Source: Manduca sexta
Taxonomy: Eukaryota; Arthropoda; Insecta; Lepidoptera; Sphingidae
Direction: 5' to 3'
Length of the DNA: 64,000 nt
Assembly: GCF_014839805.1 (NCBI RefSeq)
Contig: NC_051123.1
Location: 11,142,727 to 11,206,726 of the forward strand
The notes below the pieces were generated by a model that saw nothing but the letters and a program-made list of their open reading frames with translations, had not been told where the DNA came from and did no database searches. Positions 37,645-49,600 of this stretch are shown here, one piece after another (the first letter of the stretch is position 1; every line of letters starts with the position of its first letter). The position numbers were made by a program, and so were the translations under genes.

Positions 37645-40600
37645 CTGCGCACATAACACAACATTCAAATTAAAAACCAACCTTTAGTAATTCTTAAGTC
37701 TCTTATACTATAGTCTGGCTAAGTACTTGTTTAGTTCTAATGTTAAGCAACATTGTATTGTTCTTGTTTGTAGTTTAATTACTGGTTTAATTGTATGGTA
37801 GACAAAGTAATTACTGGGCGTTGTGAAACGTTTAACGTCAGTTGTTAAGCACCATGTAACGTCCTAAGAAATGTTGTTATAACTCATCAGTGATCTTGAT
37901 GTTTATCAAAATGTATACTGTAAGTAAGTCGATTGTCTCACGGTTCCTTAAGCATAAGTATTGGTGTAGTACTCACGACGACCGCGTAGAGCCTGTACTT
38001 GAGGTCGAAGTTGTCCTGGTCGGGCAGCAGGTGGTGCTGGTGGTAGTCGACGAGGTTGTCGTCGGTGACGGGGGTGTTGCTGAGGCTGGCGGAGTGCAGG
38101 CGCGTGCGCCGCGCGTCGCGCGCCCGCGCCGGCGGCCGCTCGCTCTCCGCGGGGGGGGACGGCTTGGCCTGCTAGTTCGTACATTATACTGAGTATGTCG
38201 GGCTTTTTTTTTATGTTATACACTTGTTATGCTGGCAGAGCCGGCTTATACAAACACACAGGTCTTGTGGGTGAGTGCTTTAGACACTGCGAGTGGCCAT
38301 GCTGAGGGCTAGGGCGACCCTCTAAAGGGTCACGGCCTCGGCTCAGGACGGCCACTGAGAGGGAATGAGACATCTGCGTAAGGTACGCAAGCGACCTAAC
38401 AGTCTACCTAGTTTACGTCGGCACGCGGGCCGGAATTATCAGAAGGGTCGGGGGACGGGGGACGCGGCGAGGTCCTCGGCGGCGAGGACGGAGCTGCGGT
38501 CGTGTGGAGTGTTTGAGCTTTTTGAGCTGCTCGTGCTTGAGGCGGATTGCCAGAGCTATATCGCCCTCTGGGTGAGCAAGAACAGAACGCGACCCTTCTC
38601 CTTGTCACGCGGTCGAAAGGACAAAAAAAGTTCTGCGGCTCGTCCTGCAAGTTCGTACATTATATTGAGTAGCGAGTGACGGCGCGATATTTAAAATTTT
38701 TGCCTTACCAGAAGTGAGAAATAATGCCTGATATGGAGAAATGTTCTGCATTAATTAAATACATTGGGGCAAGTATAAGCAGAGCTATCTTTAAGTGTAT
38801 TGTTTATTTTTGTACTCATACGGTCACATTCCTAAAAGGGTAGACACTAGACACAGAGGCGCTACTAATGACAAAAAGTATATTTTCGCAGGATAAGCTG
38901 AATTTTTTTGCACACCGTACCTGATTCTCGTCATTCTCGTCCTCGCTCTCGCTATCTGACATAGGCGCGTCGACGTATATGGACGCCCTCGGCCGTATGT
39001 TGTGTATGCGCATGTGCCGCCTGATGGTCTCCTGCGGGATAGACGCTAGGTACGCGGTCGGGTCGAAGTCCTGGAACGGGAAGTTCACCACCTTCTGCGA
39101 CTTGATCCACTTGTTGTTCACGTATTGGAACCGTTTCAGGTGGATTATCTGTGTAGGAAATAATACATTTTAATATTTTGAGTAATTTTGTGGTATGATC
39201 AACGTTTGAGGCCTATTTTGTTGCGTGTTAGTGTTATGCGTTTGCGTATGTGCGGGTGTGTGTGTGTGTGTGCGCGTGTGTGCGGTACCAGTATGGGCGG
39301 CAGTCTCCATATCTGCAGGTTCTTGGTGGCGGGCTGTGCGGCGCGGCACGGCTCGCAGTGGTAGCGCTCGTCGAGGCGCTCCTCCGACGTGAAGGCGCGC
39401 AGGCACGAGCCCAGGTCCACGGGCCGCGCCGCCTCCGCCAGGCTCCACGCCACCGACCAGTGGGCCGTGAACGCCTGCGAACCATATGCACAATATTATA
39501 TGAATACCCGAGGTAGAGTACACGGAAATATAGCGATGGCGGAGAGAAAAGAAGAAACAAATTGAAACGAATAGGTAGCATAAATTTTATACAATACATA
39601 TATGCTCTCATAATTTCTGTAAAGTTCTTTATAATGTAAGTATAATGTCAGTACTGCATATCAGCTATAGGAACACTATCCACAAGTCTAAATTCCAAAG
39701 CTAATCCGTAGCACTGAGTTTTGTCGCTACAGACATGACAAAGTATCCATAGCGCCTGGCAATGACAATAGCAATGAGTTTCAAGCCGCGTCTATAGTGC
39801 TTGTGTACCTTTTCCCTGGTGGACTGGTAGCGCAGGTGCAGCGCGGTGGGGTCCCAGTCGATGGCGAGCATGACGCGCTGTCCGCTGCGCCGCATCACCT
39901 CGCGCACCAGCGACAGGTCCAGCGCCTGCAGCGTGCCCGGCGACGAGCCCTGCGGCACCGACACTTGGACATTATACTCATTTCTAACAAGTTCCAGCCC
40001 TTATATATTAAGGCGAAAATATCAGATGTGTTTACATGAGCGGCAATATTTCATTAATTTTATACACATGTGCGTAGCCGTGAGTCCTGAAACCTTCTAA
40101 ATTTTAAAATGATTACTAAATGAAACAATAATTTATAAAATTTGTACTGACTTGTACGTGGCTGTGCCTGGTGCTGGAGTGTCGGTGCAGCTTGGCCTTG
40201 GCGATGGGCGAGTCGGAGTGCGGCGCGTCGGAGTGCGCCTCCGCACTCACGGACGACTGGCGCCGCGGACGCGCACGCTTACCTACACACAATCATTTAC
40301 CACACACACATACTTACGGATTATTTTTAATTTCCAAATAAATAACGACATTTTGGCGTAATATAATACTATATTATGAATAATTCGATGTTAGGTCATT
40401 AAAAAAAAATCGGACTCTCTAGTATGTGATGATCTATTATAATATTCTTATACTAAATTATTTTATTACGAACTTAGTATTTTTTTGTATAATAAAAAGT
40501 GTAAATGTTTGCGTTACATAGTAATTTCAAACTAAGTATCGCTACAGTACATTCTTTATCTTACCGCCGTTTTAAATAAATGATCCTAATCGTTGTTGTT

Positions 40601-43600
40601 TCGATCCATCGTGAAAATAGATCAATACAAACAAAATGCACAAATGACTTATTTGGATTGGTTCATTCTTGGAGCCGGATTGAACATTAAGATGTTATAA
40701 GAAGCTCACCGCCCCTGGTGACGAGCGGCGCGTCGTCGCTGGGCAGCGCGCAGCCGCGGCACAGCGCCGGCCACTCGCACACGCCGCACCACGCGCCGCC
40801 GCCGCTCACCAGCCGCAGCGTGAACGGGAACTCGTAGCCCAGGCTGTCGTCGCTGCGGACGGACGCGGGTGTGAGTGTGCGTGCGCGTGCGTGTGTACCG
40901 CGCCAGTGTCACCGTCCCACTCACCAGTCCGTGGCGTGGTTGTGGCGCGGGCGCGGCGGGCGCGCGGACAGCAGGCGCGCCACCTGCGCCCACACGGCGC
41001 GGTAGAGCTGGCGGCCGGACTGGCCGGCGCGCACGCGCAGCACGAGCGGCTGTCCGAACAGCGCCGCGCGCGCCCACGCGAACGACGCCTCCGTCACCGC
41101 CGTCTTCCTGCAAAACCACCGCCACGACTTACACCTTCTGACGCATAATCCACCGCAGCATGCCTCGACTCACTGCCAATGTGGGATACGAAATTCCGAT
41201 CCCTCCCATAATTCAAACCCGATTTCAATAAACGATCCCAAACTTAATCTTCGATCCAATCTCGAAAATAAACAAATAAAAAAATATTACAATTAATCCA
41301 TTTTCGAGATCCATAAAAAAAAATGTTAAGATTCTTTATTGAAATCAACAGCTAAAAACAAAATTCATGGTTAAAATTGGAACAACATATTATACAAAGC
41401 TATTTATAGATTTTTATTATTATATCCTCAACACCTGTCACTTCCAATATTACATAATTAAATACTTAATACTTAAACTTACATTACAGCAAGTCATAAT
41501 ATTTTAATAACTGTTATCATAATGTTAAATCTATTGAAAAACCTAAGAAATAAACAAATACATTTTTATTTGAGTAACATATAATTACAAAAACCACCTC
41601 CACTGACCTGTGCACAGCAACCAAATAATTTATTTTCCCGACGTGTACGGGCGTCTCATTCACCTCATCCATCTTGTACATATTGGAGGGCGAGGAACCG
41701 AACTTGACCTTGGCGAGTTTGGGGCTGGTCGGCTTCAAGGTCAAGGACTTGACGCTGAGCGTGGGCGAGCTGCTGCCGTTGACCTCGCGCTTGAGGTCCT
41801 TGGGCAGCGTGTTGAAGCGGTGGTCGGGCTCCGGGGCGCGGTTGCCGTAGAACGTGGTCGGCGGACTCTGGGACATAAGAATTTCCGATCTGGACCTCTG
41901 AAATTCACGTTCGAACGTTATTGTTGTATGATACGTGCCGCTCGGCGTGACAAACAAACTGAAAAAAAAAATAAAAACGTATTCAATTAATAAAACAAAA
42001 TTAAATAAAAATAATTGACAAAAATAAAGTAAAAAAGAATAATGTTGAAAATAAACAAATATTTTAAGATTTATAATTTTTTATAAAATAAAACTGAAAT
42101 AAAAGACTTTAAATACGCAAAAGGTTAACACAAAATACACAACATAAGTAAAAGAACCACACAATACTATATATACAGACGGCACATATATACACTACAA
42201 TGGACGAACGAGACGGCCGTGACGCACAAATACAAATGAACATGAATCTCACACTACCATGAATGTATCAATACTCGGGACATTAAACGTAACGCCGACC
42301 GACCGGTATGAAGTTAGTCACTTATTAGGCACTTTTAGATTACTATATACTTCAGTTAGAAAAATACAATAAGTTATCCAAAACATGGACATAAAAAATG
42401 GAATGCGTCTTATGTTGTCAAAAAATATAAAAAGAGATAAAAAGCCAACAGACAGTAAATTCTTTTTTCTAGTAAGTGGATTGACACTTACAGGAAAGAG
42501 ATAAATAGTGACATCGTTTTCACTTTGTCTCTGTTCACAGAGTGAACTGACTGAAATATGACGGAAACTAACTATCATGCCGTTCATGACAAACTTCAAG
42601 TCGGTCGAAAAGGATATGAATTGTACTAAAGAACGCTGGCAACACAAACGTGGCTACTATTGAGATTGCTTTTAAATCACATAATAATTGAACAAAATAA
42701 AATATGATTAGAGTTTTTTAAGGCCTTTCTAATGCAAAACTAAGCCGATTAAATAATTTTAATTGCAAAACGAAGCATAATATTTTCAAAAGTGAATAAC
42801 ACACAAAAACGTGACAAATTTATAAATAAAAAACGTTGCAATTCCAACTGTCATCACTTCAAGCTCATTACTTATTGTTTCTAAAATTCTTAATTATAAT
42901 GCCGTATATTAATTATTATAAAATATAGGGATATATCCGCAAATAATGTTATCATTTAGTAATCATAAAAATAATAAATTGAATCATTAAAACCTAGTGA
43001 TATTTTATATTACAAACACTTCATAAAATATACCTAGAATCATAAGTATTGAATAAGATAATTTACGACAGTTGATTGGGTTAAGTAATAAGTTTTAACA
43101 ACATATTAGTACTATTCGCTTGAAATGATACAGTGATTGTGTGTTGTTTACCTCGTCGTGTTGTTAACGTGCGTACGGACAGACGGACACGGCTTGCAAC
43201 GAACACAACATGTCACTCGTGTTCAGTAGAATTGGCACGATATCTACTTTTCATTGTTTATTTATTATATCTTACGACATGGGTAACAGAAAAATGTATT
43301 CTAAGGCTTAAAATATTAGCATTTCTAGTTTGTACAGGATCGAAAAGTAAATGAGTAGAAAGGTCATTTTATAAGTGCAATTACTCTGAGAAATTTTAGG
43401 GTAAGTTTGTATGTAGGCCTTTGAAGATGTATATTACTTGGGAGAAGGCTTCGAACTTCCGGTAATCTCACTGACCGGCAAATGCCAAAGAAATGCTACA
43501 ATTTCATGCCAATTCCACTCAACACACATAAAAAAGGAATATGCACAAAAAGTGTTATATTATGTACATTTATTAGTGAATATCCGTGTTTCATTGTTTA

Positions 43601-46600
43601 GTGTATTTACAGCGATATTAATTGTTCATACAAAGCTCCCAGATCGTAAGCTATCGACAATCGATTATCAACCTTATAACTTCAGTACTATACTACATTT
43701 AATTGTACTAGTTTCTATGCATTTTGGCTGCGTGTGTGCGTGGTTCGTGTGTTCTACTTTATAAAATGTGTGTGAATTTCACGTGCTTATATAATTAAGA
43801 TTCACCTGTATATTCAAAGGTGTGCTGGTTTTCTATTTTTCACTTTTTATTTGTTGTAAATTGGCACAATTTAAGTTCAAATTCGTTTAACCAATAACAC
43901 TGTACAGATTGAACAATTAGTTTTGTAAATTTTTAATTATAGATGCCAATTTAATTGATATTTAAGTATATGCATGTATATGTGTGTTTTATGTTAGGTT
44001 TATGTGTTATGAACACAAAGTGTTAGTACGTAGACATAATATAAGCAGTAACATATGTCTGTATTGTTTTATAAAACGTAAAAAGGATATAAAATTGATT
44101 ATAATCTAAAATAGCGAATTCCAGTACTTAATTATTGAATTTAAATTGTACTGTGGGCTACTACTAAAGTGTACTGTGGGCGCACATATCAATATTTTAT
44201 CATCCTATAATCGTGTGAGTGGCGCACAAATTTCTATTATAAATGGCTTCATTTTATAACATTTCATTTGTGTATAATGTATGGGTAGTATCTTTGGGCT
44301 GCAAATCATAAGACTAGATTGGATTCCCAGACCGAGTAGCTAATTTTTTCCCAGTTTTCCACAAGAAAAGTGTGGTTGTGGTGGCCTGGTTTTGGAATCC
44401 GTGTTCGATGTGGCAATAGATTCGCCTAATATCACATCTTGTGACATACAAGCTCGGCAAAGATTGTTTATTTGTGTTTTTAACTGTCAGGGATCAACTT
44501 CGTGACTAGAACATGTTTGTTTGTATGTATGTGTTTGTGTGTGTGTGTGTGTGTGCGAGCGTGCGTGCGTGCGTGCGCTAACCTTGAAGCAGAAGAGGGC
44601 CGGCATGCAGAGCGAGGAAGAATTGCCGCCGCGGCCCACACTCACCTCCGACCACGCGCCCGCCGACCCACTCCAACCTGCCGACACACGCACATCAACG
44701 CACAGTCTTAGGTATGACTCTACTAATGCTTACAGCAGTACGACGCTAATTTTATATCGGTGGAAGTAAGTTAAAATATTAGGACTTGTTTATAAATAGT
44801 TGAATTACGGTTTTAACAAAAAGATTGACTGCCATTATGAAAGATCAATATAATAAAAAAAAATATATATAAATATTTCAATTTCAAGTGACTCAGGAAC
44901 ATTATGCGTGAGCAAAAGTAACTATGTAATCCTTTATGTATGTTCAATGTCGCCTTTAAGGAGGAGCGGGCAAGTCGTTTCTCTGGCGTATTAGATTTCA
45001 AGATTGTTGAAGTTTTAAAGGGGCGCCATAGACGCATGCTAGAATGTCAATGCCATTGATTAAAAAAATACAGTAGGGTCCTAAAAAAGATCTATAGTAG
45101 TGCACAGTCCGGATCTGTGCGTGACCTATAAGTTGGTATCCGCGCCGCTGGAGAGCCTGCGCCCCGTAGCCGCGTACAGTGGTGCGGGCGGTCTCACCTC
45201 TCTCACCGTGCGTGAACTCGTACGCGAGCAGGTCGCGCGCCGCGCCGAGCTCCGCGCCGTCCTCCAGCACGCGCCCGCGCCCGCCACCAGCATGCTGCCG
45301 GGTACAGTACAAGTTCTCACCGTGCGCGGGGCGCAGCTCGTCGTCGGAGTCGTGCGCGTCGGGGTCGGGCGGCAGCTCGTACGCGAGCAGGTCGCGCGCC
45401 GCGCCGAGCTCCGCGCCGTCCTCCAGCACGCGCCCGCGCCCGCCACCAGCATGCTGCCGGGTACAGTACAAGTTCTCACCGTGCGCGGGGCGCAGCTCGT
45501 CGTCGGAGTCGTGCGCGTCGGGGTCGGGCGGCAGCTCGTACGCGAGCAGGTCGCGCGCCGCGCCGAGCTCCGCGCCGTCCTCCAGCACGCGCCCGCGCCC
45601 GCCACCAGCATGCTGCCGGGTACAGTACAAGTTCTCACCGTGCGCGGGGCGCAGCTCGTCGTCGGAGTCGTGCGCGTCGGGGTCGGGCGGCAGCTCGTAC
45701 GCGAGCAGGTCGCGCGCCGCGCCGAGCTCCGCGCCGTCCTCCAGCACGCGCCCGCGCCCGCCACCAGCATGCTGCCGGGTACAGTACAAGTTCTCACCGT
45801 GCGCGGGGCGCAGCTCGTCGTCGGAGTCGTGCGCGTCGGGGTCGGGCGGCAGCTCGTACGCGAGCAGGTCGCGCGCCGCGCCGAGCTCCGCGCCGTCCTC
45901 CAGCACGCGCCCGCGCCCGCCACCAGCATGCTGCCGGGTACAGTACAAGTTCTCACCGTGCGCGGGGCGCAGCTCGTCGTCGGAGTCGTGCGCGTCGGGG
46001 TCGGGCGGCAGCTCGTACGCGAGCAGGTCGCGCGCCGCGCCGAGCTCCGCGCCGTCCTCCAGCACGCGCCTGCGCCCGCCACCAGCATGCTGCCGGGTAC
46101 AGTACAAGTTCTCACCGTGCGCGGGGCGCAGCTCGTCGTCGGAGTCGTGCGCGTCGGGGTCGGGCGGCAGCTCGTACGCGAGCAGGTCGCGCGCCGCGCC
46201 GAGCTCCGCGCCGTCCTCCAGCACGCGCCCGCGCCCGCCACCAGCATGCTGCCGGGTACAGTACAAGTTCTCACCGTGCGCGGGGCGCAGCTCGTCGTCG
46301 GAGTCGTGCGCGTCGGGGTCGGGCGGCAGCTCGTACGCGAGCAGGTCGCGCGCCGCGCCGAGCTCCGCGCCGTCCTCCAGCACGCGCCCGCGCCCGCCAC
46401 CAGCATGCTGCCGGGTACAGTACAAGTTCTCACCGTGCGCGGGGCGCAGCTCGTCGTCGGAGTCGTGCGCGTCGGGGTCGGGCGGCAGCTCGTACGCGAG
46501 CAGGTCGCGCGCCGCGCCGAGCTTCGCGTCGTCTTCCAGCACGCGCCCGAGCTGCGCGCCGTTCAGCTCCGCTATCAGCATACTGTTCAAACAAACATTC

Positions 46601-49600
46601 GTTTGTCTATTCTATTGTATTCGTTTATCTAAATCTAAATATTTACTAAATTATTCATTCGTTTGGAGTTTGGCTTTTGTGTTTGGTCGCCTTATACTAT
46701 ATTCGAAGATTACCGATTGTTCAAACATAGGGAACACGCCGGTAAATGTCATATTTTAATCATCAATTTTAAGTTTTAATAGTTGTTGTAATACTCACGA
46801 TTCAGGCGGCAGACCGCATAGTTCCGATAGCTTCTTCTTCAAATCTAAGTATGTACCTTCGGAGTTCACTCTCACACCATATTTGACTGGCACAGACCCG
46901 TCTAATAGTATAACTGTAATAATGATAGAATATGGTTATTCTAGTGATCAGTTCATCGCGTTGGTAACGTGAGTGTGGTGGTGGTTACCGGTGAGCTCTA
47001 CCCGGAGACAGGCGTCGACGGGCAGCGGCAGGCTGAGCATGTTGAAGGCGTCGAAGCGCACGGAGCCGCGGCCGCACGCCTCGCAGCGCACGCGCGAGCG
47101 CAGCTGTCCGTAGAACAGCTCCGTGATGACGGAGCGGTTGCGCGCCGCGTGCCACGCCCACGCCTCCGCCGCCACCTCCTGGTCGGGCCGCTCGGCGGGC
47201 GCGGCGGCGGGCGCGGCGGCGGGCGTGGGCGGCGGCGTGGGCGGCGGGCCGGCGCGGTTGAGGTCCTCGTGCAGCGCGTCGAGCAGCCAGGCGAGCAGCT
47301 CCTGCGCGTCGTGCTGGCCGCCGCCCGCGAGCGCGCGCGCGTGCCGCGACACGCACCAGCGCACGCGCAGCGGCGCCACCGACCGCGCGCTGCACGACCA
47401 CACCTGCGCCACACCACACACGACTCGAACTATTACTTTAATTCATATAGAAACTGACTTTAAAAGTGACAAACTAATGTATAACACTATAAAAACAAAC
47501 CTGGCATAGAAATGTGTCTAAAATATAACAATCAAACTCACCTCTTTGCATAGTTCGCCGAATCGCAACGCTAAGACTCCCTTAGTGCCGAGCGGGTTGG
47601 TGGTGTTCACTTCGTACAAATGCATACCAGAGTTGAAATACCGAGTGAGTGGGCCCGTGTTCCACACCTGATGATAATTACATATACTTGATAAAACAAT
47701 TGGCTGACTAACACATAGTAACACAACACACATCCAAAACTAGAATTCGCTAGATTTAGAAACATAAAATTGATACGTAAATTTCAAATACAAAAACAAG
47801 TGTAATATAAGAAAAAGACCATACTATCATAGAATAATTATTACTTAATAGATATATCTGTGTTTACTACAGATATATCATACATTAAGAAACTTAGATA
47901 TTGCTCACCGTTTCCGGCTCGAAGGACCACATTTGATATATAATAAAAGTTGTTTGACAGTTGAAACATCACATCTATTATGAATATAGATGACATAATA
48001 GAGACCGTGGTGAAGGGTGTGGTGTGTGGTGTGGTGCATACTGACCGACTGCAGCGCGGCGTTCATGAAGCAGGTGTTGCCGAGGTTGTGCAGGCCCGTG
48101 GCGCCCGGCACGTTCGGCGCGATCAGCGTCTCGCGCCGCTCCGTCGCGCGACTGCCGCCGCTGCACACAACAGGCACGCTACACAGCACGCTACACCAGC
48201 GGCACCATACTCATACGCAGAAACATGAGCCTGAGGTGCGACTCGATTCAAACTTCAGAGTGCTTTGATTTGTGTTTTTACTCTAGTCGACGCTAACTAT
48301 AATGATTAAATAGCAAACTCGACTCATTCGGACTCGTATTCCAGGAATAGCCAGTATATACACCTAGTAAATAGACTCTAGTGTAATACTGAGATGAGTT
48401 TAACATTAGACGACATATTTGAACTATACTGTAAATATAAGCAGGTTTAATACAGAATCTTTACCATACTAGGATGCGGGACCTTGTGCGGACTAGACAA
48501 TTATGATTCAGGTTTCCCCGGTGGAGAGGACGTACCCGAGCGCGCCGATCTCCTCGGGCCAGGTGAGGTCGGGGTTGCGCACCTCGAGCAGCAGACGGCT
48601 TCTCTCGTCCAGGCGCAGCTCGTGCAGGGTGGGTCGCTCGTCGTCCAGCAGCACCTGGTTGGTGCCGAGCAGCCACAGGCGCATGTCCTCGCGCGCCAGC
48701 CCCAGCGCGCCGCACAGGAACTCGCTCACCTACGCACAGTACACACTGCATCAAGTATAACAGACGTGTCTTTTGACAATATTAAAAAGATTGTAAATTA
48801 ATTCACAATATGAATTTGTGTTAGTGTATTCTAGTTGTGGTGGTATTCATTTAAATTTGATTTGAGTTATCGATTTTAGCGAGGAATTTATTGATGAGTA
48901 GGATTTATGTATTTTTTTTGTTTTTGACATCATTGTTTAGCTGAATACGAGTTGATTTTAAATTATTAAAAAGATTGTTATATTTTTTATTTTTAACGAA
49001 TACAATTTATGGCCTGTTTTGTTATATTTCTGAAACTGACATTTGATATTGTAACCGTTATAAATTTTCAAATTTTGAATTTTATTTTTGAAATGTATGA
49101 AGGATGGTAAATAAACAATTATTTATTAATTTCGTCATAAAATCTCTTTAGATTTTCAACGTTACATATTTTCTTGATTACAATATAATGTTTCAGTGGA
49201 GTGTTGAACGTATTGAACCAGTGGCGTTATATGTGCGCATGTGGTGTGCGGTGTGTGCGGTGTGTGCGGTGTGTGTCACCTGTTTGAGCGTGGCGAGGCG
49301 CGAGAAGGCGGCGGTGTAGGCGAGGTGTCGGTCGGGCGGCGCGGGCGCGGGCGCCAGCGGCACGGAGCTGTACAGCGGCGCGCCGCCGCCGCCCCCGCCG
49401 CCGCCCGCCGCGCCGCCCGCCAGCACGCTCGACCCTGCGCACACACACAACAATGTTAACCCTCCATCCGATACCGAGTGTTAACCAATCAAAATATACA
49501 TATTTTGTTACCATGTCAATAAAGACAATGTTCAACTACATTTTTCTATAATACATTTTTTTATTAACAAACAAATATTTAACCATATTATAATATAAAC

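Noticed and set aside
42318..42647. 109-aa minus ORF as a gene
   Set aside because: Only the 59-nt core bounded by splice sites is plausible, as USP32 exon 15; the rest is AT-rich intron.
44998..45206. C-terminal extension of the array ORF past LLAYEFTHG
   Set aside because: It runs through two good donors into AT-rich intron and stops; exons 14-24 show that the gene continues by splicing.
45215..46548. CRISPR array
   Set aside because: Regular spacing, but repeats are directly contiguous with no unique spacers, and the sequence is a eukaryotic exon.
45100..46759. Three further long ORFs (435-526 aa) overlapping the exon 13 array on both strands
   Set aside because: They are shadows of a GC-rich array whose period is a multiple of three, so any frame open in one unit stays open in all. 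Only the minus frame reading RVLED...LLAYE continues USP32 homology.
47905..47945. Extra USP32 exon ending at 47909 (reads MWSFEPET before a GTGAGC donor)
   Set aside because: No acceptor upstream, and exons 9 and 10 already join in phase with the right length.
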